Positions 51,691-61,172 of a stretch of 64,000 bases of DNA are shown in pieces (position 1 is the stretch's first letter; each line of letters opens with the position of its first letter). Source of the DNA: Sorangium cellulosum. Lineage in GTDB: Bacteria; Myxococcota_A; Polyangia; Polyangiales; Polyangiaceae. The notes beneath the pieces were generated by a model. It worked only from the letters and a program-made list of their open reading frames with translations, was not told the origin of the DNA and made no database searches. The stretch lies in contig NZ_CP012673.1 in assembly GCF_002950945.1 (NCBI RefSeq), forward strand, positions 4,773,001 to 4,837,000. Reading direction: 5' to 3'. Made by a program: the position numbers and the translations under genes.

Positions 51691-52887
51691 TCAGCCGCGG
51701 CAGCAGAACGTCCTCGGGTTGATGCCCCGCGCCTCGCCGCTGGCCGTGCCGCCCCGCGGCGCGCACGTGCCGCCGGTGGGCATGCCGGGCGCCGTCACCT
51801 TGCGGCCGACGATCGAGGGGTTTTCCTCGAGGTCGGTGCAGCTGCCTGCGGGCAGATCGAGCAGATGCGTCATGCAGGTGTCGATCATCCTGTCGGAGTA
51901 GAGGGCGACGTTCGTCGGGCAGGTCCCGCCCGAGGGCGCTCCGCAGGTGCAGTCGTCCGTGCAGCTGCGGTTGTCCTCGACGTCGGTGAAGAAGACGTGT
52001 TTCTCCGTGTAGGCGCCCGGCGGGCAGCTGCTATCGCCGTCCTTCGCGATGCAGAGGCCGCTCTCGAACGGCGCGGCGGGCCTGGGCGCGCAGACCTGGC
52101 CGGCGTTGCAGCCCTGGCCGAGCGGCTCGGCCGCAGCGCACGCCCGGCCGAGCACGGTCCAGCGGGGGGGCGGCTTCTCGACCTGCACGGGGTTCGCGGC
52201 GCACGCGCCGCCGGACGCGGCGAGCGGGTCCACGCGGACCGAGACAGCACAAGGATCGCCGGTGGTCTCCGAGCACATCGTGTTGCTGCCCGACCCGCAG
52301 GTCTGCCTGCCGCCAAATACTCCATTGGGACCCTTGCATTGACCGGCTTCCCAGTCGGGGGTCTCGAGCGGGAAGGAGCAGTAGAATTCCTCGCCGCAGG
52401 GCGCATCGCTGACGTGGATCACGATGTTCTCCAGCGGCGCGCAGGTCTGTCCCTCCGCCGGGTCGCACGAGCAGGTGCAGCTCGCCGGCGGCGCGACGAG
52501 GCTGCGGTTCCCGACGAACGGCTCCCCCGAGGCGAAGCCGGCGGGGCAGCCCGGGTCCTTTGCGGGCTCCCCGTCGAAGAGCGCGAAGAACCCGCTCCAT
52601 CCCTCCGGCACGGCCGTCGTGCACACGAAGCCGCCGCACGCCGGATCGGCGCAGTCGACCAGGTCATCGCCGTTGTCGTCGGCCCCGTTCGAGCAGTCCT
52701 CGGCGCCGGCCCCGGCGGAGCTGCTGCTGCTGGTGGCCGTCCCACCGCCGGCGCTCGACGAGGCCTCGGGCTCATCGAACGTGTAGTCGGGGTACAGGCA
52801 CGCCGCGGGCGCAGCGAGCATGCCTGCGGCGCCGAGCCCGATCCAGACCGCGAGGCGCGCTCCCCGGCCGACAACAAAAGAGCTCAA
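51691..52887 (-). CDS. Cys-rich lipoprotein with Asp-loop motif
   Basis: A 398-residue lipoprotein starting at a TTG that is fixed by GGAGGTGA seven bases before it. The signal ends at LAAPAAC. A Ser/Gly/Thr linker leads to CSNGADDNGDDLVDCADPAC, an Asp-rich loop with flanking Cys that looks like the calcium-binding DxDxDG repeats of surface proteins. The rest is rich in Cys (over 25), including TCSCDPAEGQTC, FCCRG at the end and CTDDCTCG, with little regular structure visible. A disulfide-locked cell-surface protein is likely. No homologue recognised. It faces the PEGA-like gene. Confidence 0.7.
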   Translation of the reverse strand: MSSFVVGRGARLAVWIGLGAAGMLAAPAACLYPDYTFDEPEASSSAGGGTATSSSSSAGAGAEDCSNGADDNGDDLVDCADPACGGFVCTTAVPEGWSGFFALFDGEPAKDPGCPAGFASGEPFVGNRSLVAPPASCTCSCDPAEGQTCAPLENIVIHVSDAPCGEEFYCSFPLETPDWEAGQCKGPNGVFGGRQTCGSGSNTMCSETTGDPCAVSVRVDPLAASGGACAANPVQVEKPPPRWTVLGRACAAAEPLGQGCNAGQVCAPRPAAPFESGLCIAKDGDSSCPPGAYTEKHVFFTDVEDNRSCTDDCTCGAPSGGTCPTNVALYSDRMIDTCMTHLLDLPAGSCTDLEENPSIVGRKVTAPGMPTGGTCAPRGGTASGEARGINPRTFCCRG

Positions 52888-53219
52888 CGAATCACCTCCG
52901 TACCAGGCTGCCCGCTGCGCGGATCTCTCGAGGCGAACCCGAAGAGCAACTCGCGCGCTGTACTCTACGTCTCCCCAGTGTGGGATGGCAATGCAGGGGG
53001 CCTCCGCCGAGCCGGGCAGTCATTGCCCGCGTGCCGTCCGCGGGGAGGCGGGCTCGGCGGCGCGCAGTGCCACCATGCCGCGCGATACCGCAGCGCGGGA
53101 GCCCCGCGGCCGCGCGGGCCGGGGAGCAGCGGAGATGCCGAGTTGGTCGAGCTGAGGTAGCGGGGCGGCGCGCCCGGGCCCGTCTCCACGGTTCCCGGGC
53201 GGCGTGGCGGGAAGTCGAC
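52888..53219. other. 332-bp intergenic region, no gene seen
   Basis: Lies upstream of the TTG-start lipoprotein and downstream of the OmpH-like gene. The last part next to the lipoprotein is less GC-rich and may contain its promoter. Frames crossing it lack start signals. No repeats noted. Confidence 0.5.
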
Positions 53220-53963
53220 TTACTTCTTGGCCGGGGGCGCCGCCGGGGCGGCCGGCCTCGCCGGCGCCGCGGGCGCGCCCTTCGCGGGCGGCGCGCCCTT
53301 CGGGGCCGCGTCGCCGGCCTGCCCGCCGTTGTACATCTGGATCGCGCGGTCGGTGAGCTCGAGATCGGCGCGGTAATACGGCGCGGCCGCCTTGTCGAGG
53401 ATGAGGTCGTAGCCCTCCTGCGCGGCGAGGCGGCGCAGCAGACCGAGCACCTTCTGGAGGATCGGCGTCGTCAGCTCGCTCTCCTTGCGCTGCATCTCGC
53501 GCTGGTAGTCGACCATCGTCGCCTGCAGCTCGGCGGCCTGGCGCTGCCAGGTCTCGTACCGGCGCTGGAGCGCGTCCTTCGGCGTCTTGCCCGCCTGCGC
53601 CTCCTTGTCGAGCTTGTCGCGCTCCTCGGCGAGCGCGCGCTGCTTCGTGTCGAGCTCTACCTGGCGGCTGTCGAACAGCTTCTTGAGCGTCGCCTGGACG
53701 CGGAGCCCTTCCTCGGTCTCCAGCATCGCGCGCCGCACGTCGACGATCGCGATCTTCGACTGCGCCGCCGCGGGCGCGGACGACAGCAGCGCCGCCGTGC
53801 CCAGGGCCCCCGCCGCGAGCAGCGGGAGGACGCGGGCCGCGATCCGCCGGCGCGCCGTCGGCCGGGTCGAACGGCGGACCGCGGGGCCTGCATCGGCGCA
53901 GCGCGCGGGATCGGAAGACGTGGAGCGGAGCGTGAAGGCCCGCTCAGGCAGGTTGTTTCGCAT
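53220..53963 (-). CDS. OmpH/Skp-family periplasmic chaperone-like protein
   Basis: A 247-residue exported protein. After a long basic N-region, a hydrophobic signal (LPLLAAGALGTAALLSS, ending PAAAQ) is followed by KIAIVDVRRAMLETEEGLR, the classic start of OmpH/Skp. A long coiled coil (VELDTKQRALAEERDKLDKE to MQRKESELTTPI) forms the tentacles, and LRRLAAQEGYDLILDKAA closes the body. Skp carries unfolded outer-membrane proteins across the periplasm. A Pro/Ala/Gly/Lys tail is extra. The 43 residues before the hydrophobic core are unusually many, so the true start may be internal at a non-ATG codon. It lies 33 bp from the giant kinase on the same strand. Confidence 0.88.
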   Translation of the reverse strand: MRNNLPERAFTLRSTSSDPARCADAGPAVRRSTRPTARRRIAARVLPLLAAGALGTAALLSSAPAAAQSKIAIVDVRRAMLETEEGLRVQATLKKLFDSRQVELDTKQRALAEERDKLDKEAQAGKTPKDALQRRYETWQRQAAELQATMVDYQREMQRKESELTTPILQKVLGLLRRLAAQEGYDLILDKAAAPYYRADLELTDRAIQMYNGGQAGDAAPKGAPPAKGAPAAPARPAAPAAPPAKK

Positions 53964-53996
53964 CGGGCATGGCCTTAGCTACCTGGCCACCCAACG

Positions 53997-56900
53997 TCAA
54001 GAACGTGGCGCGCCCTTCTCGTGCGCCGGAGCCGCGGCGTCTTCCGCGTGTGTATCCCTGCCCTGCGCAGGGCCCGCGCCGCGCTGCCCCGCAGGAGCGC
54101 CGCGGTGCGCCTCCGCCCGATCCCCGCGCGCCGCCGAGGCCCCTTCGGCCCTCACGCCTTTGCCGCGCGGCGGCGCCGGCGCGTCCCGCCTGCCGGGCCC
54201 CGGCGCAGCGGGCTCGGGCGGCCTCACGTCCGAGGGCGCGGGAAGCGACCGGCCGAGCCGATCGCGGGCGAGCGCGATGATCCGCCCGATGTCGTCGCTG
54301 CCGCGCAGGTACGCCTCGCGGTGCCGGGGGTCGCGGATCGTCCGCAGGCGCTCGGACACGGCCGTGAACGCGGCATCGAGCGCCGCGTTCGCCGACGCCT
54401 CCTCGCCGGACGCGAGCAGGGCCTCCACGAGCGTGAGGCGGATGGCGTCGTCCCACTCCTCGACGGGCCCGCGCTCGAGGTGGCGGCAGGCCTCGAGCGC
54501 CGCCTCGAGCGCGGCCCGGTGCTCCCGGCGCGCCAGCTGCACGCGCGCGAGCGCGAAGCTCGCCATCGCCTGCAGCGCGACGGCGTGGCGCGCGGTCTCC
54601 TCGCCGAGCCAGCGCGCGATGGCGTGCGCGGTGCCGAAATCGCCGGGCGCGCCGCGCCACACGAGGAAGATCGCCTCGTAGAGCCGGGCGGCGATCCGGA
54701 GCCGCGCGGCCTGGCAGTCGTCGGCGATCCGGCCCGCCTGGCGCTCGTGCGCGATGCCCTCCTCGAGGTTGCCGAGCCGCGCGTACGACATGCCGAGGTT
54801 GTGGAGCGCGACGCCCTCGAGCGGCCGGAGCTTGCAGCTCCGCGCGCCCTGGAGCGCGCGCTCGAGCGCCGCCTGCGCCTCGTCGAACAGGCCGAGGTGG
54901 TTCAGCACCGAGCCGGTGGTCGCGCGCGCCTTCGCCGCGACGATCGCGGCGCCGGCCGCCTCGGCCCCCTCGACGAGCGACGCGCCGAGCGCCGCGGCCG
55001 CGGACAGGTCGCCGACGTGGACCAGCGCGGCCAGCTGGGCCTCCAGCGTGAGCAGGACGGCGTCGGTCGACCCGCTCGCGCGCGCGACCTGGACCGCGGC
55101 CTCCGCGGCGCGGAGCGCCTCCGCGGGCCGGCTCAGATCGGCCAGCGCGCGCACGCGCGACGCGAGCAGCGCCGCGCGGATCGCCGGCGAGAGCGCGGCC
55201 GCGAACTGCGGCGAGAGCGCGGACGCGGCGCGCGCGTCCCCCTCGGCGCTCCGGCCCGCCGCGGTCAAACACGTCACCGCGAGGACCTGCGCCTCGCCCC
55301 ACAGGTCGGAGCCGGGCAGCGCGAGCCGCGCGGCCTCCTCCGCCGCGTCGAGCCCCTCGGAGACGCGCCCCGTCAGCTCGCAGATCTGCCCCTTGTGGAC
55401 GAGGAGCGTCGCGCGCGTCATCCCCTCCGCGCCGCAGGCGAGCCCGCGGGTCGCGAGCTCGAGCGCGGCGTCGAGCTCCGCGCCGCTCGCCAGCGCCCTG
55501 CGCGTCGCGCGCGCGTAGAGCAGCGCCGCCCGCGCCCGGTCGCCGCCGATCTCGACGTGCCGCGCGATGAGCCCCGGGTCGACGTCGCCCGCGGACTCCA
55601 GCCAGGCGCCCGCGGCGAGGTGGAGCGCCGCGCGGTCCTCCTCGAGGATCGACGCGTACGCCGCGTCGCGCACGAGCGCCTGGCGGAACGTCCACTGCGC
55701 CTGCCCCGCGATGCTCGACGCGCCGTGGCGCGCGATGATCTCGCCCGCCTCGAGCTCGGCGAGCTCCGCGCCCACGGCGCGCTCGAGCAGCGCCTCGACG
55801 CCGGCGGTCCAGAAGATCTGCCCGAAGACCGACGCGGCGCGCAGCGCCTCGCGGACCCCGCTCGACATGCGGTCCACGCGGAGCTGCACGAGCGCCTGCA
55901 CGCTGACCGGCACGTCGTCGCGCCCCTCGGCGGCGTGCCGGATGAGCTCCTCCAGGAAGAGCGCGTAGCCGCCGGCGCGCTGCACGATGGCGCCGCGCGT
56001 GGCCGGGTCGGCCTGCGGGAGGGCGGTCGCCACGAGGCGGTCGGCGGCCTCGCGGGAGAGCAGCGGGAGGGGCACGCGCGTCACGCTCCGCTGCTCCCAC
56101 AGCGCCGGGAACCGGCTCGCGAGCTCGGGGCGCGCGAAGCCGAAGACGCCGAAGCGGAGATCCGCGCAGCCGAGCAGCCAGTCGACGAGCTCGACCGTCG
56201 TGCTGTCGATCCAGTGCATGTCCTCGATCACGAGGATCTGCGGCGTGTCCTCCGACTTCGAGCGGAAGAACGCCTCGATCGCCATCCGCGTGCGCGCCTC
56301 CATGAGCTGCTCGCTCTCGCGGGCGGCGCGCAGCGGCTCGTTGCCCTCGTCCGGGAAGGGCACGCCGGCGAGCTCCCCGATGAAGCCGGCGAGGAACCGG
56401 AGCGGGCGGGCCAGCCGCATCGCCACGTGGGCGTTCACCTTCTGCACCTGGTCGTCGAGGCGCTCGCCGTCGTGGATGCTCATGAGGGCGCGCAGGGCGC
56501 GGCCGAGCCCCGAGAGGCCGGCGCCGCGGCTCATCGGATCGCCGCGGCAGAGCAGGATGACGGGCGCGTGCGGGGCCATGTCGAGCCGCTGGATCAGCTC
56601 GGCGCGGACGCGGCTCTTGCCGATGCCGGCGGGCCCGGTCACGAGCGCGGCGCGCGGGACGCCGTCCTCGGCGATGTCGCTGAAGATCCCCTGGAGCCGC
56701 GCGATCTCGTGCTCCCGGCCGATGGTCGGCGTCTGGCGGCCGAGGAGCTTCCGCGCGTCGAAGCCGGTCGCGTCCTCGTGGAGGAGGACGCCGCCGCGCG
56801 CGTCCTCCTCGACCACGAACCGCCCCTCGAGCGCCGCGGTCGCGTAGGCGTCGATCCGGACCGCGCCGGGCACGGCGGACTCCAGCTGCTGCGCCGCGCG

Positions 56901-58142
56901 CTCGAGCGCCTCGCCGGCGAGGTTCGCGCGGCCGCGGACGGCGTGCCCGACCGCGACCGACACGCGCGCCCCCGGCGTCGACCGGGCGACGGCCAGCGCC
57001 GCCCGCGCCGCGCGCATCGCCTCGTCCCCGCGCGAGCGCTCCACCCCGAGCACCGCGACCATCTTCCCGCTGAGCAGCGGCTCGAGCCGCGCGTCGTCGC
57101 CGAGCAGGCCGCGGAGCGCCGCGTCCACCTCGGGGCGGAGCGGCGCGCCGGTCAGCTCGAACAGCACGCAGGCGACCACGCGCCGCTCGCTCGTGGCGAG
57201 GCGCACCTGCGGCCGCTCGTCGGCCGGGGCGGGGCTGCTCGTGGGGTTCGGCTTGAGGTCCGGCGCGCCGCGCCGGGCCGCCGCGCCGGGCCGCTCGGGC
57301 TCGGGCGGATCGTTGTTGAGCTCCCCGACCCGGGCGAGCGCCCGCGCCAGCTCGCCGCCGTTCTCGTACCGCTTCTCGCGGTCGCGGGCGATCGCGCGCG
57401 TGATCACCTCGTCGAGCGCCTCCGGCACGTCGAAGCGAAACTGCAGCGCGCGCGGCGGATCCTCGAGCACGAGGCGTCCGAGCAGGGCGATCGCGTGCTC
57501 GGTCTCGAACACGTTCCGGCCGGTGACCAGGCGGAACAGGACGGAGCCCAGCGAGTAGACGTCGGCCCGCGCGTCCACCGGCTCGCCGCGCGCCTGCTCG
57601 GGCGCCATGAAGTGCGGCGTGCCGATGATCGTCCCGCGCTCCGTGGGGCAGTCGTCCGGGATCGCGAGCTTCACGACGCCGAAGTCGATGAGCTTGATCG
57701 CGGTACCCTTGCCGCGGACGAGGAAGATGTTGGAGAGCTTGAGGTCGCGGTGGACGACGCCGCGGGCGTGGATGGCGGCCATCGCGGCCGCGCTGCGCCG
57801 GACGACCTCCACCGAGTCGCGCAGGCCGAGCGGCGCGCGCCGCTGGCGCTGCCCGAGATCCTCGCCGTCGAGCCACTCCATCGCGAAGAAGAGGCGCCCG
57901 TCGAGCCAGGTGCCGTGGGCGATGTACTGGACGATGTTGGGGTGCCGCAGATCGGCGAGGATCGCGATCTCGCGCGCGAAGCGGGCGCGCTCCTGGGGCG
58001 ACGCGGCGGCGCGCAGGATCTTGATCGCGACCGGGGCGCCGGTGGTCTGATCGGTGCCCTTGAAAATATCGCCCATGCCGCCGCTTCGGCTGCGGGCTTC
58101 TATCATGAAGCGATCGGTCGGATCGGTGAACTCCGGGAGCAC
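53997..58142 (-). CDS. Giant Ser/Thr kinase with cyclase-like region, AAA ATPase and TPR array
   Basis: A 1381-residue cytoplasmic signalling protein. Residues 12-275 are a protein kinase: Gly-loop RSGGMGDIFKG, VAIKIL lysine, catalytic HRDLKLSN, DFG, and GTPHFMAPEQARG. Residues 315-470 resemble a degenerate class III cyclase-homology region. From about 480 an AAA_16/STAND-type ATPase follows: TIGREHEIARLQ, Walker A TGPAGIGKSR (near 500), Walker B ILVIEDMHWIDSTT (near 635). The last 500 residues are helical TPR-like repeats. Kinase-AAA-TPR chains are typical of large myxobacterial genomes and combine stimulus sensing by TPR with NTP switching. GTG 58142 is the start; its ribosome site is poor. 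OmpH gene follows directly. Confidence 0.92.
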   Translation of the reverse strand: MLPEFTDPTDRFMIEARSRSGGMGDIFKGTDQTTGAPVAIKILRAAASPQERARFAREIAILADLRHPNIVQYIAHGTWLDGRLFFAMEWLDGEDLGQRQRRAPLGLRDSVEVVRRSAAAMAAIHARGVVHRDLKLSNIFLVRGKGTAIKLIDFGVVKLAIPDDCPTERGTIIGTPHFMAPEQARGEPVDARADVYSLGSVLFRLVTGRNVFETEHAIALLGRLVLEDPPRALQFRFDVPEALDEVITRAIARDREKRYENGGELARALARVGELNNDPPEPERPGAAARRGAPDLKPNPTSSPAPADERPQVRLATSERRVVACVLFELTGAPLRPEVDAALRGLLGDDARLEPLLSGKMVAVLGVERSRGDEAMRAARAALAVARSTPGARVSVAVGHAVRGRANLAGEALERAAQQLESAVPGAVRIDAYATAALEGRFVVEEDARGGVLLHEDATGFDARKLLGRQTPTIGREHEIARLQGIFSDIAEDGVPRAALVTGPAGIGKSRVRAELIQRLDMAPHAPVILLCRGDPMSRGAGLSGLGRALRALMSIHDGERLDDQVQKVNAHVAMRLARPLRFLAGFIGELAGVPFPDEGNEPLRAARESEQLMEARTRMAIEAFFRSKSEDTPQILVIEDMHWIDSTTVELVDWLLGCADLRFGVFGFARPELASRFPALWEQRSVTRVPLPLLSREAADRLVATALPQADPATRGAIVQRAGGYALFLEELIRHAAEGRDDVPVSVQALVQLRVDRMSSGVREALRAASVFGQIFWTAGVEALLERAVGAELAELEAGEIIARHGASSIAGQAQWTFRQALVRDAAYASILEEDRAALHLAAGAWLESAGDVDPGLIARHVEIGGDRARAALLYARATRRALASGAELDAALELATRGLACGAEGMTRATLLVHKGQICELTGRVSEGLDAAEEAARLALPGSDLWGEAQVLAVTCLTAAGRSAEGDARAASALSPQFAAALSPAIRAALLASRVRALADLSRPAEALRAAEAAVQVARASGSTDAVLLTLEAQLAALVHVGDLSAAAALGASLVEGAEAAGAAIVAAKARATTGSVLNHLGLFDEAQAALERALQGARSCKLRPLEGVALHNLGMSYARLGNLEEGIAHERQAGRIADDCQAARLRIAARLYEAIFLVWRGAPGDFGTAHAIARWLGEETARHAVALQAMASFALARVQLARREHRAALEAALEACRHLERGPVEEWDDAIRLTLVEALLASGEEASANAALDAAFTAVSERLRTIRDPRHREAYLRGSDDIGRIIALARDRLGRSLPAPSDVRPPEPAAPGPGRRDAPAPPRGKGVRAEGASAARGDRAEAHRGAPAGQRGAGPAQGRDTHAEDAAAPAHEKGAPRS

Positions 58143-58330
58143 CGTCAGGCAAGGCTACGCGAATTTCGCGGCCTCATGCCAGAGAGAAGGCGTTCCATGC
58201 CGTGCCGGGCGACGCCGGGCGGCCTGGGCAGAAGCTGCCGCCTCGCGCCGCAAGGCGCACGCCGCGCGGCGCGGCGCGGCGCAAGAAAATTCCAGCCACG
58301 ATCCACGCTCGCCTGGCCCTGCGGCCGCGC

Positions 58331-59413
58331 TCAGAACGCCCTGAGCAGCCCGGCGCTGAGCGTCGCGGTGACGCGAGATGTCCTCAAGGTTTCGCGGCCC
58401 GAGCCGTCGTCCATGGCGGCGACCGCCGCGAGGCCGTCGGCCTGGGCGTAGAAGGAGAACACGCGGCGGAAAGTGAGCTCGATCCCGCCGCGCAGCCCGG
58501 CCGCCATGACCGCCAGCTCGAGGGGCGCGGCGTTCTCGGGGGTCCCGGAGAGCTGCTCCACGCCGAACTCCACGACGCCGCAGCCGAAGACCAGGCGCCT
58601 CGAGTGCACACACGCGGCGACCGTGCTGTCGAACCGCCCCTCCACGGTGACGAATCCGCCCTGCGACGCTTTGTTGTCCCCGGGGCTGCCGGCGCCCTGC
58701 GTCGGCCCCTTGGCGATCGATAACGGGCGCTCGGTCTGGGCGTGGAACACGGCCCGGCTCTCCATCGAGACGGAGAACCCGCTCTGCCATCGGACCTTGA
58801 TGACCCACTGCGGACCGCCGAACAGCCCGCTGGCGTCGCCGACCCCGCCGATCATGCCCAGGCCGAGCTGCGCTGGCAGCCAGGTCGTGGCCGGAGGGCT
58901 CGCGCGCTGCGAGAGCGCCGCCGGCACCGGCGGCGGTGCCGGGGGTGGCGGTGGAGGAGGAGGCGGCGGCGCGGGAGGCGCGACCTCGGGCCGCGACGGC
59001 TCCGCGTCGGGCGGAGGGGGGGCGTCCCACGCGAACGGGGTGAGCGTGAAGGCGATCGAGGCCGCGAGGTAGTCGGTGAGCAGGTCGCAGGCGAAGCGAT
59101 TGTTCCGGGCGTTGAACTCCCGCCGCGCGGCGAGGTCGCCGTGCTCGTCGCGGTACGTGAGCTCCGCGACGAGGTCGCCGCCGCGCGGCGCGATGTGGAC
59201 GGTGATCTCCTCGAGGGCGTCCTCCTGGAAAGGGTCGTAGTCGAGGCGCTGGAGGATCCGCTCGCGCAGCGCGGCGTCTCCAGGGCAGCGCGCCGCGTCC
59301 GCCGCCGCGCTGTACCGCATGCGCAGCGTGCGGCGATCCGGCTCTGTCGCGGGCGCGCGCGCGCTGAGCAGGAGAGAGGCAAGAACGAGCGTGAATGAAA
59401 GGGTTCGTCGCAT
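58331..59413 (-). CDS. Exported protein with poly-Pro hinge, beta-barrel-like C-terminus
   Basis: A 360-residue protein. The signal peptide is clear from ATG 59413 (RRTLSFTLVLASLLLSARA). Residues 30-140 form a small alpha/beta domain with two Cys (ARCPGDAALRERILQRLDYD and FACDLLTDYLAASIAF). A hinge of ten consecutive Pro within APPAPPPPPPPPPPAPPP follows. Residues 190-360 are made of alternating strands ending in RVTATLSAGLLRAF, the pattern of an outer-membrane beta barrel closing on Phe. The layout suggests a periplasmic domain linked to a barrel. This is a common but unnamed myxobacterial architecture. A start 39 bases upstream is possible. Confidence 0.65.
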   Translation of the reverse strand: MRRTLSFTLVLASLLLSARAPATEPDRRTLRMRYSAAADAARCPGDAALRERILQRLDYDPFQEDALEEITVHIAPRGGDLVAELTYRDEHGDLAARREFNARNNRFACDLLTDYLAASIAFTLTPFAWDAPPPPDAEPSRPEVAPPAPPPPPPPPPPAPPPVPAALSQRASPPATTWLPAQLGLGMIGGVGDASGLFGGPQWVIKVRWQSGFSVSMESRAVFHAQTERPLSIAKGPTQGAGSPGDNKASQGGFVTVEGRFDSTVAACVHSRRLVFGCGVVEFGVEQLSGTPENAAPLELAVMAAGLRGGIELTFRRVFSFYAQADGLAAVAAMDDGSGRETLRTSRVTATLSAGLLRAF

Positions 59414-59756
59414 CCCGAGTCGATGGCTCCGCAGGTCGTTTGGGGTGGCCATCGAGAGCGCTCCATGCAGAGCGCGTCAAGAGGTCATGACGCCTCATTG
59501 GGGCGCAATTTTGCGTCCCAGGAGCGCATTGAATCTGAGAATTTGGTGCTGCGAATCGTAATGGTACGTGCGGCGTTGAATTCTGAGGACGCGTTCAAAT
59601 TGCAGAACGATTAGGGCTTATGGCTCATAATCATGAGCAAGCAGCCCGCAAGCAGACGACACGCGGCCGCCGAGCGGCGCTGCATGGCGGCGCTCCCGGG
59701 CGAGGAGGGCTGTCTCGGTGGCAATCGAGGCGCGCTGCCCGTAATCAAACGCGCGC

Positions 59757-59780
59757 CACCACGCGCGACCACGCGTGGTG
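59757..59780 (-). terminator. Perfect 9-bp hairpin downstream of the PP2C gene
   Basis: CACCACGCG-N6-CGCGTGGTG, about 80 bases after the stop of the minus-strand phosphatase gene. Strong stem, no U-tract; it could act as a terminator or 3-prime stabiliser. Confidence 0.4.
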
Positions 59781-59810
59781 TCGGGGCTGCGCTGGTGTCG
59801 GGGCTGCGCT
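59777..59810 (+). repeat. 17-bp direct repeat, two copies
   Basis: GGTGTCGGGGCTGCGCT occurs twice back to back, the first overlapping the right arm of the hairpin by four bases. Confidence 0.85.
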
Positions 59811-59861
59811 GGCGCCGCGGCGGCGCGGCGCGAGGAACGAGGCTGCGGAGGGGGAGGGCGC

Positions 59862-61172
59862 TCAGATGCCGGCGCGCGAGGTCAGCCGGGCGAGGTCCTT
59901 GGGATCGCTGACGCGGACGAGGATGACGGTGATGTTGTCGCGCCCGCCGCCCGCGTTCGCCTTCTCGATCAGCGCCTGGGACGCCTTCTCGGGGTCGGGC
60001 TGCGCGAGCAGGACGTCGCGGATGGCCTCGTGCGTCGCCATCTTCGACAGGCCGTCGGAGCAGAGGAGGTAGACGTCCCCGGGGTGGGGGCGCGCGATGA
60101 TCAGGTCGACCTTGACGGCGGGGGAGATCCCGATCGCCCGGCTGAGGTGGTTCGCCATCGGCCCGGTGATGCCGGCGGCGCCCATCGTGTGATCGGTGGT
60201 GAGCTGGGTGAGCTCGTTGTCGCGGAGGCGGTAACAGCGGCTGTCGCCCACGTGGCCGATATAGAGGCGCTGCTTGTTGGGGGAGAACCGGGCGCTGACG
60301 AGGGTCGTCCCCATGCCGGAGAGGCTCCGCTCGGCGTGGGCCCGCTCGTAGATCGCCTGGTTCGCCCGCTGGATCGCGACCGCGAGCTCGCTGCCGCGCC
60401 GGGGGACGTCGGGGTACGGGCTCTCCGCGTCGCTGTCGACGAACGTCTGGTCCTTGAACGCCCTCGCGATCGTGTCGACCGCGAGGCGGCTGGCGACGTC
60501 GCCGCCCGCGTGGCCGCCCATGCCGTCCGCCACGGCGAACAGGTAGTGCTCGTCGAGGCAGAGGTAGCAGTCCTCGTTCTTCTTGCGCTTCTGGCCGGGG
60601 TCCGTCTGCCCGACGGCGCTGATGAGCAGGAGCGGCGAGGAGCTGGTCGGCTCGTCGACGGCGGCCTCGTCGTCGTAGATGATGGGCACGGCGGAGGGCT
60701 CCTCGCGCTCGTGGTCCTCGCCGTCGTCGTCGTCGTCGCCGCCGTAGGACGGGGCGCTCGGGCGCTTGATCGATCCCTGCAGCACCTCCGGCGGCGCCAG
60801 CGTGATCAGCGTGAGGTCGTCGTCGTCGTCGAAGGCGTCGTCGTCGTCGTCGCGGCGCGGCGGCGCGTTCGGCCGCTTCCACTCGGCGCCCGAGACGCGC
60901 TCCGCGCGCCCCTGTCCCGCCGTGGGCTTCACCAGTGCGCCGTCGCCCGCGGGCGCACGCGCGGCGTCGTGCGGGCCGGCGGAGCCAAGCTTGCTCGTTG
61001 AACCTTCGAGATCTGCCTCCCCCTCATCGAGGGCATGCGCTCCGGAACCACCGAGCGACGGCGAAGAAGCCGTGCGCGGCCGGGTCCGGTCGCCGTTGTT
61101 TGAACGAAAATACCAATAGATCAGCCCGAGGAGGGCGATTCCCATGACAAGGGCGGCTGCGAGATCGGCCAT
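59862..61172 (-). CDS. Membrane-anchored PP2C phosphatase with acidic linker
   Basis: A 436-residue protein. A single N-terminal membrane helix (residues 3-22, ALVMGIALLGLIYWYF) anchors it. About 150 residues of low complexity follow, with runs of Asp (RRDDDDDAFDDDDD and GGDDDDDGED). The PPM catalytic domain occupies about 185-430: KKNEDCYLCLDEHYLFAVAD, GMGGHAGGDVAS, SLSGMGTTLVSARF, IGHVGDSRCYRLR, LTTDHTMG, VYLLCSDGLSKM and GGGRDNITVILVRVSD. All metal Asp are present. ATG 61172 rather than the longer frame fits the membrane helix at the N-terminus. Second PP2C of the window; the giant kinase a few genes away is a possible opponent. Confidence 0.93.
   Translation of the reverse strand: MADLAAALVMGIALLGLIYWYFRSNNGDRTRPRTASSPSLGGSGAHALDEGEADLEGSTSKLGSAGPHDAARAPAGDGALVKPTAGQGRAERVSGAEWKRPNAPPRRDDDDDAFDDDDDLTLITLAPPEVLQGSIKRPSAPSYGGDDDDDGEDHEREEPSAVPIIYDDEAAVDEPTSSSPLLLISAVGQTDPGQKRKKNEDCYLCLDEHYLFAVADGMGGHAGGDVASRLAVDTIARAFKDQTFVDSDAESPYPDVPRRGSELAVAIQRANQAIYERAHAERSLSGMGTTLVSARFSPNKQRLYIGHVGDSRCYRLRDNELTQLTTDHTMGAAGITGPMANHLSRAIGISPAVKVDLIIARPHPGDVYLLCSDGLSKMATHEAIRDVLLAQPDPEKASQALIEKANAGGGRDNITVILVRVSDPKDLARLTSRAGI

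Larger units (their letters stand above)
59414..59861. other. 448-bp intergenic region with hairpin and 17-bp repeat
   Basis: The part near the barrel gene (59480-59620) is AT-richer and may be its promoter. A perfect 9-bp hairpin lies at 59757-59780 and two identical 17-bp units follow at 59777-59810. No gene is supported. Confidence 0.6.

Noticed and set aside
54021..58451. 1476-codon plus-strand frame opposite the giant kinase
   Set aside because: Shadow of the kinase gene; translation lacks domains and the opposite strand has full kinase, ATPase and TPR motifs.
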